Both the position numbers and the translations under genes were made by a program. DNA of 64,000 bases, from the NCBI RefSeq assembly GCF_002980495.1, contig NZ_PVBR01000023.1, positions 1 to 64,000 of the forward strand, read 5' to 3'. The DNA is from Phyllobacterium phragmitis (lineage in GTDB: Bacteria; Pseudomonadota; Alphaproteobacteria; Rhizobiales; Rhizobiaceae). Below the pieces are notes generated by a model. The model saw only the letters and a list, made by a program, of their open reading frames with translations. It was not told the origin of the DNA and searched no databases. Below are positions 17,388-27,493 of the stretch, in pieces; position 1 is the first letter of the stretch; every line of letters starts with the position of its first letter.

Positions 17388-17514
17388 CGTCTCGCCAAAT
17401 ACCCGTTGAGGCACAATTTGCCGCACACAAACTGGAAACGGCGCACGATGCTGGAAATGACAATCGGAATTATCATTTTTTCAGTGACTTATGGCAAATT
17501 TTCGGGAGAAGAAA

Positions 17515-17591
17515 TGGTACGGTCGGTGGGAATTGAACCTACGACCTCAGGAGCCACAATCCTGCGCTCTAACCAACTGAGCTACGACCGC
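17515..17591 (-). tRNA. tRNA-His (anticodon GTG)
   Basis: On the minus strand a complete cloverleaf: acceptor arm GCGGTCG with CGACCGT (one G-U pair), D-arm AGCTCAGTTGGTTAGAGC, anticodon stem CAGGA/TCCTG with loop TTGTGGC giving anticodon GTG, T-arm GTAGG-TTCAATT-CCCAC with one A-C mismatch, and an encoded CCA at 17515-17517. The extra G-1 normally found on tRNA-His is not clear from the gene. An integrase relic lies just beyond its 3' end. Confidence 0.9.
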
Positions 17592-17750
17592 GTACCTTGC
17601 CTACAGCGGAACCTGATGGGATCCGACATCCGACAGGGGTCACATACGGAGAATCGCAGCGATTTGCAAGTCTTTAGAGCGCAATCGTGCCAACCGATTT
17701 GTGCCGGGTGCAATATTCACCTCGAACCCGCTTGAAGACAGCGGAAACGA

Positions 17751-17785
17751 TAAAGAAAAAGGCCGGGGGGAGGAACCCGGCCTTC
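17751..17785 (-). terminator. Minus-strand rho-independent terminator
   Basis: A 7-bp perfect stem GGCCGGG (17761-17767) with CCCGGCC (17776-17782). On the minus strand the hairpin is followed by TTTTTCTTT. It probably ends the phasin transcript, which comes from the same strand 240 bp away. Confidence 0.65.
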
Positions 17786-17825
17786 TGAGAAGGAGACCAA
17801 ACGGGAGGAGATGTCCGGTCTCTTT

Positions 17826-18018
17826 GTTCCAGCGGACGGGAGGAGGAATGCCGCTGGAACGCTTTATGCGCGGTGCGGTCCATCTCAAGCGCCGTGCGTC
17901 CGTTAGGAGCCGATGCTCTGCTGCATAATTCCTCAAATCGGAAACGATTTAAGGAATTATGCAGTATTTCAAAGTGTTAGAGCGTCCTTTGCGCGTCCAA
18001 TTGGACGCGCGGCGCTCT
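17826..18018. repeat. Cluster of three intergenic palindromes
   Basis: Three inverted repeats follow each other: a 10-bp stem GTTCCAGCGG at 17826-17835 with its complement at 17851-17860; a 20-bp stem with GAAA loop at 17921-17964 (arms begin CTGCATAATTCCT, one mismatch); and the 20-bp palindrome GCGCGTCCAATTGGACGCGC at 17991-18010 inside AGAGCG/CGCTCT. They resemble dispersed intergenic palindromic elements of Brucella/Ochrobactrum relatives. Confidence 0.6.
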
Positions 18019-18024
18019 AAGAGA

Positions 18025-18474
18025 TCAGGCGGCCTTGATGTCGTTGACTGCCTTTTCAACAGCCGATTTGACCGGCTTCGTCATGTTTTCGACAGCCTTC
18101 GTCGCCACCGACTGGAAATCCTTGGCCTGCTCGACGACCAGTTCCGTCTGCTTGCGCAGGAACGCGGTCTGAAGTTCGACGGCATCGGCAAATGTCTTGA
18201 TACCGACAAGCGCCTCAAGATGGGTGAAGCCCGCATCGGTATTGGCACGCAGCGCGGAAATTGCCTTCAACGACAGTTCGGCACCGGTGGATTGAGCGGT
18301 TTCGAATGTCGTTTCCATGGTCTTTTGCGCGACCTCTGCCTGGTCCTTGAACTTGGCATAGGCTTCCTTGGACTGCGCAACGCTGCTCTCGGTGAACTCT
18401 CGAACATGATCGGTCACGGCATTGGCGTCGAAGCCTGGAAACGCAAACACGTCTGCTTCTGCTTTCTTGCTCAT
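18025..18474 (-). CDS. Phasin (polyhydroxyalkanoate granule-associated protein)
   Basis: A protein of 149 residues, entirely helical in appearance, with the phasin pattern FPGFDANAVTDHVREFTESS, then AQSKEAYAKFKDQAE and a mid-protein FETAQSTGAELSLKAISALR. Phasins coat poly-3-hydroxybutyrate granules and limit their coalescence. The Ala/Lys-rich C-terminus (AVEKAVNDIKAA) fits. It is monocistronic on the minus strand, with a palindromic operator-like site upstream and a terminator downstream. Acetoacetyl-CoA synthetase, which returns PHB breakdown products to metabolism, is encoded 5 kb away. Confidence 0.85.
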   Translation of the reverse strand: MSKKAEADVFAFPGFDANAVTDHVREFTESSVAQSKEAYAKFKDQAEVAQKTMETTFETAQSTGAELSLKAISALRANTDAGFTHLEALVGIKTFADAVELQTAFLRKQTELVVEQAKDFQSVATKAVENMTKPVKSAVEKAVNDIKAA

Positions 18475-18554
18475 TTTGAAACCCTTTTTGGTTACCCTGA
18501 CATAGTTTCAGGGCATTTCCTCACCTATGGTTTCTTTTCATATAACATTCTTCT

Positions 18555-18587
18555 TTGTGCAGTGCAACATTATTTTGCATTGCACAA
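18555..18587. promoter_or_regulatory. Palindromic TGCA-rich operator upstream of phasin, PhaR-like
   Basis: TTGTGCAGTGCAA (18555-18567) and TTGCATTGCACAA (18575-18587) are inverted copies with one mismatch and a seven-base spacer, 81 bases upstream of the phasin start. PhaR, the PHB-sensing repressor of phasin genes, binds TGC/GCA-rich palindromes, so this is a good PhaR operator candidate (inference; no phaR gene is in the window). Confidence 0.6.
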
Positions 18588-18782
18588 AACGCGAAGCGCG
18601 GGAATATCAGGAATCGCAGCCTGGGGACATTAACTAATGGCGCAGAAAAACCATTGCCACACCGCTCTCTTTTATAGACGTTGTGACGATTGCGCCTTAT
18701 TAACGGGGTATTAAGCAAAAAGCTCAGCTTTGAGTAAAATAAGAAAGCTCGTTTAGGGCAGGACAAACAGGTAATTACTGGC

Positions 18783-21700
18783 ATGCCGGGGACCTATCCC
18801 TTCATAGATATTGCAGTTCTGGATGACATCCGCGAACGCTTCGTCCGGGGCGATGCGCTTGTGGTGATTTCGCCCGACCTCAAATCGGTGATCTGGGCGA
18901 ACGGTCCTGGCGCGGCGATGTTCGGGTTCGACAGGATCGATGACGTTCTCGGCAATGATCCGGGCTTTGCCGTGCATACGAAACGCCAGATCATGGCGCT
19001 CGACGGTTCGCAGGCAGGCAACGCGCGAACCGTCTCCGTGCGCCTTGCCTCCGGCCTTACCTCCCGGCTGGCCAGTTTTCAGATATTCGACATCGATCTG
19101 CCTGATGGCACGCCGGCGCGCGTTCTCGCCATGGCAGGAACTGCAGGACAGCATTCCGACGTTGAAACGGCGATTACCGGCCTTGGTGACGAGAGCACGC
19201 ATGTCGCACTCCTCGACGAAGCTGGCGCGGTTCTCGCCAGATCGGTGCATTTTGATGAACTCGGCATTCTGCCGACGACATTAAGCGATCTCGTCGTGGA
19301 AGTGCGCGACGAGGAAGACCGCATGGTCAAGCGCCGCGTCCGCGCCGGAGGACGAAGCGTGCCGGCCGGCATCGCCCGGCTGGCTGACGATCCATATCGT
19401 CATCTCCTGTTCGTCATAGCGGAACGGGAAGCCGCCGAGGCGGAAACAGTGCAGGTCATCGATAACAGCGTGCCATCTGCCACAATCGCCGATGTCGTGT
19501 TCGCTGATGTGGAACCCCCTTCCCCTGAAATCGCCGACATCGGCGATGTGATGGATGAAGCAGAGCCCGCCACCGAAGAGCCGGTTTCCGCGGAAGAAGC
19601 TGATGAAGCGAGCGAGCCCGCATTGCCGCCGCAGGCCTTCACCTATGATCCGAGTGCCACGCCGGCCCGTTTCGTCTGGAAAGTCGATGCAGATACGGTT
19701 TTCAGCGAGATATCGCCGGAGTTCGCCGCGGCCGTCGGCCCGCAGGCCGCCGCCGTGATCGGCCGCCGCTTTTCCGACGTCGCGCAGGTTTTCGGCCTCG
19801 ATGAGGATGGTGCGATCGCAACACTGGTGGAAGGGCGCGACACCTGGTCGGGGCGAACGGTGCTTTGGCCGATCGAAGGGACATCGCTTCGCGCGCCCGT
19901 CGATCTTGCCGCCCTGCCCGTCTATTCGCGCGAGCGGACATTCCTCGGCTTTCGCGGTTTCGGTGTGGTGCGCTCCGGCGAGGCGCAGGCGGACCCGGAC
20001 GCGATCGGCCTTGCCCTCGTCGCCGGGCCGATGGCGCCAAAAGATCTGGCGGAAGAGATGCTTCCGCAGGAAACCACCCCGCCTGCCGGCGTCGTTGATC
20101 TCGGTGAAAAGCTCTTGCAAAAGCTCGAGGCCGCCGTGGATCCGGAAGCGGAAAGCCCCGATCCTGCCCAGAGGGAGGATCCGTTCCAGGGGGAACAGCC
20201 CGCACTGCAGCTGACGCCGTCCGCCGGCCGGCGCATGCATGACAAGGTCATCAGCCTGGAAGAGCATCGCGCGCCCCGCGCCGAGAGTGGCCTGACGCCT
20301 ACGGAGCGCAATGCTTTTCGCGAAATCGCCGATCGGTTGAGACGCGAGGGCATCGGTACAGCCAAAAGCGAAACTCCGGCCGAAGAGCAAAGTAAAGAGA
20401 CGAAGACCGAGCCCGCCGAAAGCATGATGGCTGGGGTTCCAACAGTCGCCCCGGCAGGCAATGACTTGGCCGCGAATGAGAGTGCGGCCAAAGTGCCGGA
20501 TGCCGAGCCCGTACCGGATCCGCGTAGGCCGGTCAGAACCTTCGCTGGAACGGAAACACCATCGCAGGCGGCGAGCGATGCCGGTATGGACGCCGTGCAG
20601 GATAATGCTGCTCCGGCTTCTTTCGAGGCGGAAGCACCTGAGCCCGCACCAGCAAATCTGGTTGCATCCGAGGCAAATGAAGATGACGAGGCGACATCCG
20701 CCCCGGCCCAGGAAGCAGGCGATGACGATACATCCATCGTCGCCCGGCTGCCCTTGCCCATCCTGATCCATTCGGGAGATCTCGTGCATTATGCCAACCA
20801 GGCACTGCTCGATCTGACCGGCTATGAAACAACCGGGGCGCTGATCGAGGCGGGCGGGCTCGAAGCGCTGTTTGCGGAACGGCGTGAGGGAGAAGATGGC
20901 AAGCCGGGCGCCATGGTCCTGCGCCGTGCCGATGGCGGCGAGCAGGCGGTGGAAGCGCATCTCCAGGCCGTGCCGTGGAGAAGCGGCCGTGCCCTGATGC
21001 TGAGCCTCCTGCCGCAGCTGAACGCAGCTCCGGCCCAGGAGCAGCAACCTGCGCTTCGGGAGCTGCAGCCTATCAGCGCGGCAGCGATACCGGACCAAGA
21101 CCGGCTTTCGCTGCAGACCCGTATCGATGAACTGACCAGCATTCTCGACACGGCGACGGATGGCGTCGTCATCATCGGCTCGGACGGCCTGATCCGCTCC
21201 ATGAACCATTCGGCGGCGGCTCTCTTCGGCTATGAGCCCGAACAGATCGAGGGTAAATCCTTCTCCATGCTGTTTGCCATAGAGAGCCAGCGCGCGGCGA
21301 TGGACTACCTCGACGGCCTGGCGGAAAACGGCGTGGCGAGCGTGCTCAATGATGGGCGCGAGGTGATCGGTCGCGAAGCGCAGGGCCGCTTCATCCCGAT
21401 GTTCATGACCATCGGCAAGCTTGCCGCATCCAACAGCTACTGCGCGGTTCTGCGGGATATCACGCAATGGAAGCGTGCCGAAGAGGAACTGACCAATGCG
21501 CGGCACGAGGCGGAGCTGGCCTCCAGCCAGAAATCCGAATTCCTGGCGCGCATCAGCCATGAAATCCGCACGCCGCTCAACGCTATCATCGGCTTTTCGG
21601 AGCTGATGTCGGACGAGAAATTCGGCTCGATCGGCAATGAGCGCTATCGCAACTATCTGCGCGACATCAACCGTTCAGGCAATCACGTGCTCGCCCTCGT

Positions 21701-22253
21701 CAATGACCTGCTCGACATTTCCAAGATCGAGGCGGGCGGGCTCGACATGCAGTTCGAAGCGGTGTCGCTCAACGATGCCATTTCGGAAGCGGTGGCGATC
21801 ATGCAGCCGCAGGCGAACCGCGAACGCGTCATCATCCGGTCGAGCTTTCCATCCAACCTGCCCGATATCGTTGCCGATGCCCGCTCGGTCAAGCAGATCG
21901 CGCTGAACCTCCTCTCCAATGCCGTGCGCTTCACCTCGCCTGGCGGGCAGGTCATCGTCTCAACACTTTACGAGGCAGATGGCGGCGTGGTCATGCGGGT
22001 GCGCGACACCGGCGTCGGCATGACCCAGGCCGAGATCGAGCAGGCGCTGAAGCCGTTCAAGCAGATCAACACGCTGAAGCGCAACCGCGCAGACGATCAC
22101 ACCGACTGGCGCCAGGACGGGACCGGCCTCGGACTGCCGCTGACCAAGGCGATGGTCGAAGCCAACCGGGCGGTGTTCTCGATCGAATCGACACCGGGCA
22201 ACGGTACGATGGTCGAAATTTCCTTCCCCTCCACGCGCGTCCTGGCGGATTGA
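18783..22253 (+). CDS. pdhS: Soluble PAS-domain histidine kinase, PdhS/PleC/DivJ-like
   Basis: A protein of 1156 residues without membrane segments. The C-terminal quarter is a full transmitter: HisKA with FLARISHEIRTPLNAIIGF (phospho-acceptor His near 926) and HATPase with LNLLSNAVRFTS, RDTGVGM and GTGLGLPLTKAMVE. The dimerisation helix (GFSELMSDEKFGSIGNERYR) is of the PleC/DivJ/PdhS type that acts on DivK in alphaproteobacterial cell-cycle control. A PAS domain precedes it (about 777-900). The N-terminal half holds a PAS-like segment near the start, then a long acidic Ala/Pro/Glu-rich linker. Cytoplasmic location and layout fit PdhS of Brucella, although this protein is somewhat longer; assignment to PdhS is by architecture. 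Confidence 0.7.
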   Translation: MPGTYPFIDIAVLDDIRERFVRGDALVVISPDLKSVIWANGPGAAMFGFDRIDDVLGNDPGFAVHTKRQIMALDGSQAGNARTVSVRLASGLTSRLASFQIFDIDLPDGTPARVLAMAGTAGQHSDVETAITGLGDESTHVALLDEAGAVLARSVHFDELGILPTTLSDLVVEVRDEEDRMVKRRVRAGGRSVPAGIARLADDPYRHLLFVIAEREAAEAETVQVIDNSVPSATIADVVFADVEPPSPEIADIGDVMDEAEPATEEPVSAEEADEASEPALPPQAFTYDPSATPARFVWKVDADTVFSEISPEFAAAVGPQAAAVIGRRFSDVAQVFGLDEDGAIATLVEGRDTWSGRTVLWPIEGTSLRAPVDLAALPVYSRERTFLGFRGFGVVRSGEAQADPDAIGLALVAGPMAPKDLAEEMLPQETTPPAGVVDLGEKLLQKLEAAVDPEAESPDPAQREDPFQGEQPALQLTPSAGRRMHDKVISLEEHRAPRAESGLTPTERNAFREIADRLRREGIGTAKSETPAEEQSKETKTEPAESMMAGVPTVAPAGNDLAANESAAKVPDAEPVPDPRRPVRTFAGTETPSQAASDAGMDAVQDNAAPASFEAEAPEPAPANLVASEANEDDEATSAPAQEAGDDDTSIVARLPLPILIHSGDLVHYANQALLDLTGYETTGALIEAGGLEALFAERREGEDGKPGAMVLRRADGGEQAVEAHLQAVPWRSGRALMLSLLPQLNAAPAQEQQPALRELQPISAAAIPDQDRLSLQTRIDELTSILDTATDGVVIIGSDGLIRSMNHSAAALFGYEPEQIEGKSFSMLFAIESQRAAMDYLDGLAENGVASVLNDGREVIGREAQGRFIPMFMTIGKLAASNSYCAVLRDITQWKRAEEELTNARHEAELASSQKSEFLARISHEIRTPLNAIIGFSELMSDEKFGSIGNERYRNYLRDINRSGNHVLALVNDLLDISKIEAGGLDMQFEAVSLNDAISEAVAIMQPQANRERVIIRSSFPSNLPDIVADARSVKQIALNLLSNAVRFTSPGGQVIVSTLYEADGGVVMRVRDTGVGMTQAEIEQALKPFKQINTLKRNRADDHTDWRQDGTGLGLPLTKAMVEANRAVFSIESTPGNGTMVEISFPSTRVLAD

Positions 22254-22329
22254 AGGCCGAATAGAGAAGCGGGCGTAGAGAGCGACACGGGTCATGGGCT
22301 CTCCTATCGTTCAGACGTGGGCGCGTTCG

Positions 22330-22695
22330 TTACAAGGCGTAGGGTTCGCGTATCCCCGGATCGGCGGTTGGAAAATCCTTGGTATTGCGGGTCACAAGCA
22401 GACGTCCGGCGCTCTGCGCCGTGGCCCAGATCACCGCGCCGGGCAGTTTGATGCGATGTGTTCGCCGCAAGGCCATCGCACGGTTGGCGATTTCATCGTC
22501 CAGGGCGATGATCTTGAAACCTGCGAGGAAACGCCGCGTTGGCTCCACCAGATCGTCGTTCGCCCCGACCATCACCTCCATCCAGGTGATGATGCTGATG
22601 GCCCGGCTTTCGAAGCGCTCGATTTCCTCTCGGGCCTGGGGAACGGCGTTCAGATGGTCAATGAGAATGTTGGTGTCGAAAAGCGCGCCTACCAT
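22330..22695 (-). CDS. vapC: VapC-like PIN-domain toxin, one acidic residue substituted
   Basis: A protein of 121 residues with PIN-fold landmarks: FDTNILIDHL (Asp 7), TWMEVMVG (Glu 40) and VTRNTKDF (Asp 107). VapC toxins are Mg-dependent RNases whose active site needs three or four acidic residues. The usual LPDAIIAATA block reads LPGAVIWATA, so the expected Asp is Gly 86 (codon GGC, one transition from GAC). This may weaken or abolish the RNase. The gene overlaps the upstream antitoxin gene by seven bases, the typical toxin-antitoxin layout, and converges with the kinase gene. Confidence 0.85.
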   Translation of the reverse strand: MVGALFDTNILIDHLNAVPQAREEIERFESRAISIITWMEVMVGANDDLVEPTRRFLAGFKIIALDDEIANRAMALRRTHRIKLPGAVIWATAQSAGRLLVTRNTKDFPTADPGIREPYAL

Positions 22696-22904
22696 TCGCG
22701 GCGCACCTTCTCCTGATAAACCAGACCATCAACCTTGCGCTTGCCCCACAAGCCGAAGCCATCCTCGACCTGTTCGCGATGATGGCGGTCAAGATAATCG
22801 TTTATGGCCGCCCGGATCAGGGCCGCACGGGATTGGCGCACCCGTTTGGCAAGGGTGTCGAGAGCTTCAACCTGGGCATCGTTCATGTCGATAAGGGTTC
22901 GCAT
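22689..22904 (-). CDS. vapB: Ribbon-helix-helix antitoxin of the VapC-like toxin
   Basis: A protein of 71 residues. The N-terminal 45 residues form a ribbon-helix-helix DNA-binding domain (MRTLIDMNDAQVEALDTLAK then RAALIRAAINDYLDRH). The C-terminal tail (FGLWGKRKVDGLVYQEKVRR) is the likely toxin-binding segment. A GGAGGA ribosome site lies upstream. It probably represses its own operon with the toxin through the palindrome at 22917-22946. Confidence 0.85.
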   Translation of the reverse strand: MRTLIDMNDAQVEALDTLAKRVRQSRAALIRAAINDYLDRHHREQVEDGFGLWGKRKVDGLVYQEKVRREW

Positions 22905-22916
22905 CGCATCCTCCTT

Positions 22917-22946
22917 TGATATGTGATATGTATATCATGATATGCG
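22917..22946. promoter_or_regulatory. Operator-like repeats upstream of the vapBC-like pair
   Basis: The stretch contains GATATG three times and the inverse CATATC/ATATCA overlapping as TGATATGTATATCATGATAT, a dense palindromic array 13 bases upstream of the antitoxin start. It is a natural binding site for the ribbon-helix-helix antitoxin and probably overlaps the promoter. Confidence 0.6.
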
Positions 22947-23112
22947 AAGCAGTGGAAGGGAAAAAAACGACCACGGCGCGCGCGTCATGGAGGCGATCCT
23001 TTCACCCCCTGTCGCCCCCGTCCTCCGTAGCTCCGGTGTTCAGAGGCCTGCTGGCGACGGCGATCGCCAACGCTTTCACCTGAAGTGATGCGCTCTATAG
23101 ATTCACTCAGCC

Positions 23113-23140
23113 AAAAAAAAGCGCCGGACGAACCGGCGCT
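23113..23140 (-). terminator. Minus-strand terminator after acetoacetyl-CoA synthetase
   Basis: GCGCCGG (23121-23127) pairs with CCGGCGC (23133-23139) around a five-base loop; on the minus strand the stem is followed by eight T. It lies 200 bp past the synthetase stop. The rest of 22950-23340 shows no gene. Confidence 0.75.
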
Positions 23141-23340
23141 GTAAAAGCTGTACAACAGAGAAAAGGGGCACAAAAGCAAAGGTTGGGAGCCAAGAGGCCT
23201 CATCATTACCAGTGTGTTAAGGCCTTTATCGCGTGAAGTTCCCTAACAAATCCTTAACCGACCGCCTTAATCTTTACGAAAAAATATTGCCTGTGAAAAC
23301 GCGGTAAATATCACCGCAATGTTTCATTAAGCACATCTCT

Positions 23341-25299
<1,959 letters not shown>

Positions 25300-25475
25300 A
25301 TGCTCCTCCTCGGATCGCCGGCATGTTGCAACGCAATACGAAGAAGCAGCAAGCCGAAAAATGCGATCCGACTGAATTTTCAGCCAATTTTACGGAATAA
25401 CATCAGCAAAGCCTTGAATTGCCGCATAGCTGGTTTAAACGGGATGATGTATGTTTCATTAACGGACTGCGCCTG

Positions 25476-27353
25476 ATGTCCTGGCCTCGACTGCTGCGCC
25501 CTATTCTGGCGATTATTGTCCTTGCGGCGGCAGCCGTTGCGGCAGTCATCGCGGCCCTGCCCTTTATCGTTTCCACCGATGCGATCCGCATCAGACTGGC
25601 GCAGGAACTCAGCGCCTGGACGGGTTACAGCGTCGAACTGCGCCAGCCGCCGAGGCTGACGGTCTTTCCGGTTTTCCAGGCTTCGCTGAGCGACGTCACC
25701 TTGAGCAAACTCGGCCAAAGCGGCCAGCAGCCGGTAATGAGCGCCGATCGTATAGACGTCGAGCTCTCCGCTTTCGACGCGCTGATGGGGCATATCTCAT
25801 TTTCGGAAACACGCCTCATCCGTCCCCGTTTCAGGCTGAACGAGCCGGTGACCGACCTGCCGCAATTGTTTACGGCGGCCGCCAATTCGCAAGGGCGGCT
25901 CGGCATGGTCATCCGCGCGGCGAAGACGCTTGTGGAGAGCAACCCGGACGATCCTCAGATGGACCAGCTCGCATCGCAGCCTTTCGGACGCATCGTCATC
26001 GAGAATGGGTCGCTTGCCTATCGCCGTTTCGGATCACCGCTCGAAGAGCAGGTATCGGACATCAACGGCACGCTCGATTGGCCGCAAACGTCGAGTCCCG
26101 CGAGTTTTCGCGGCCGCGCCAACTGGCGCGGGGAAGCCGCGGAGATCAATTTTTCCGCGAGTCAGGCTCTGATACTGCTCGCCAACGGGATGAGCGCGAT
26201 TACCGCAAGCGTCACATCCAAACCGCTGACATTCACGTTCGACGGCAAAGCAAACATCTCGCAGAACATGTTTTTCGAAGGGGCGCTGACGGCGAACTCA
26301 CCGTCCCTCGGCGACACGATGCGATGGGCCGGCCGGACTTCCTCCGGCGGTTCGTCGATGATCGGCGCGGTCGAGCTTGCGGCGAATGTCACGGTTACGC
26401 CGCAGCGGGCGAAATTCAACGATGTGATGCTGACGACCGACAAGCAATCGGCCAAGGGCGTGATCGAAATCGGGCTGGAGCAGCCGGTGCCCGCCGTCAC
26501 CGGAACGCTCGCCTTTCAGTCGCTCGATCTGCGCTCGCTGATCTCGGCTTTCATCCCGCTGCCCAGAGCGGATGCAGGCGATGAAATCGATACGAGGTTC
26601 GTCAATCAGCTCGATCTCGATCTGCGTCTTTCCGCCCAGAACGCCACGGCCGGTCCGGTCAGCCTCGCCAACCTCGCGGCCGCGGTACAGGTACGTGGCG
26701 GGCGCGCGATCTTCGATATCGGCGATGCCAAGGCGTTCAACGGATCGGTTCAGGCCAATATCCAGATCATCGGCGGTGCGGATGGCGCCAATAGCGAGTT
26801 GCGTTTCAACGGGAGCGATCTGGACAGCGCTGCCCTTGCTTCGACGCTCGGCGTCAAGCAACCCTTCCTGACCGGCAAGGGCGCGGTATCGCTGCTCATG
26901 AAAAGCCCGCTGACGAAATGGTCTTCGCTCCTCGAAAGCGCAAGCGGCAATATCTCGCTTGATCTCGGCAATGGGCAGGTGCAGGGATTCGACTTCAACG
27001 ACTTCATCAACAAGGCCCGCAACGATCGCTTTTTTGCGTTGGAGCGCAAGCAGGATGCCTCTCTGGATTTCAATCGGCTCTCTGTGAAGGCCGCTATCGC
27101 GGAGGGCATCGCCACCCTTGAGAATGCCCGCGTCGAGACCGGCAACGGCGTGCTGACGCTTGCAGGCATCGTCCCGTTCCTCGACAGGAGCCTCGCGCTT
27201 TCCGGCGAAATCGAATTTCCCGCCGCGCCAAACCAGAACCAGGATCAAAACGCTGCGGCGCCCAAGGCGCCGCAACCGATCAATTTCTTCGTCGGCGGCT
27301 CCTGGGACCGGCCCTTCATCTCGCCAACAAGCCGGCCTACTGAGGGGAACTGA
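25476..27353 (+). CDS. AsmA-family protein
   Basis: ATG 25476 chosen as start since it places the N-terminal membrane anchor (RPILAIIVLAAAAVAAVIAA) ten residues in; TTG 25419 would add 19 residues. 625 residues. After the anchor the protein has the AsmA pattern: IVSTDAIRIRLAQELSAWTG near the start, a central repetitive beta-rich region and the AsmA_2 C-terminal block (FDFNDFINKARNDRFFALER, then LENARVETGNGVL). AsmA-like proteins lie in the inner membrane and extend into the periplasm, implicated in lipid transport between membranes. The stop codon TGA directly abuts an octamer repeat array. Confidence 0.85.
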   Translation: MSWPRLLRPILAIIVLAAAAVAAVIAALPFIVSTDAIRIRLAQELSAWTGYSVELRQPPRLTVFPVFQASLSDVTLSKLGQSGQQPVMSADRIDVELSAFDALMGHISFSETRLIRPRFRLNEPVTDLPQLFTAAANSQGRLGMVIRAAKTLVESNPDDPQMDQLASQPFGRIVIENGSLAYRRFGSPLEEQVSDINGTLDWPQTSSPASFRGRANWRGEAAEINFSASQALILLANGMSAITASVTSKPLTFTFDGKANISQNMFFEGALTANSPSLGDTMRWAGRTSSGGSSMIGAVELAANVTVTPQRAKFNDVMLTTDKQSAKGVIEIGLEQPVPAVTGTLAFQSLDLRSLISAFIPLPRADAGDEIDTRFVNQLDLDLRLSAQNATAGPVSLANLAAAVQVRGGRAIFDIGDAKAFNGSVQANIQIIGGADGANSELRFNGSDLDSAALASTLGVKQPFLTGKGAVSLLMKSPLTKWSSLLESASGNISLDLGNGQVQGFDFNDFINKARNDRFFALERKQDASLDFNRLSVKAAIAEGIATLENARVETGNGVLTLAGIVPFLDRSLALSGEIEFPAAPNQNQDQNAAAPKAPQPINFFVGGSWDRPFISPTSRPTEGN

Positions 27354-27401
27354 GGGAGTATGGGAGTATGGGAGTATGGGAGTATGGGAGTATGGGAGTG
27401 T
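27354..27401 (+). repeat. Octamer tandem array A1, unit GGGAGTAT
   Basis: Five perfect copies of GGGAGTAT (27354-27393) and one variant GGGAGTGT (27394-27401). The array begins at the base after the AsmA stop codon. Its inverted counterpart is at 27470-27493, with 68 bp between. Such short-unit arrays usually vary in copy number between strains. Confidence 0.9.
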
Positions 27402-27469
27402 GATACCTTCTCACTTATTCCCTTTAAAGAGTCTTTGTCCGCAAGAGAGGACAATGGGCATCAAAAACA

Positions 27470-27493
27470 TACTGCCTTATTCCCCTACTCCCC
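27470..27493 (-). repeat. Octamer array A2, inverted and degenerate
   Basis: TACTGCCT, TATTCCCC and TACTCCCC follow each other at 8-base spacing; on the minus strand these are AGGCAGTA, GGGGAATA and GGGGAGTA. The array runs into the stop codon of potI (TAG, 27493-27495, minus strand). Between A1 and A2 there is no gene, only a further octamer-like TATTCCCT near 27416. Confidence 0.75.

Noticed and set aside
19281-21560. Long minus-strand ORF of 759 codons
   Set aside because: It is antisense to the PdhS-like kinase gene, has no domain and is rich in Arg and Gly as expected from a shadow frame of a GC-rich gene.
26298-27275. Minus-strand ORF of 325 codons
   Set aside because: Antisense to the AsmA gene, no recognisable domain.
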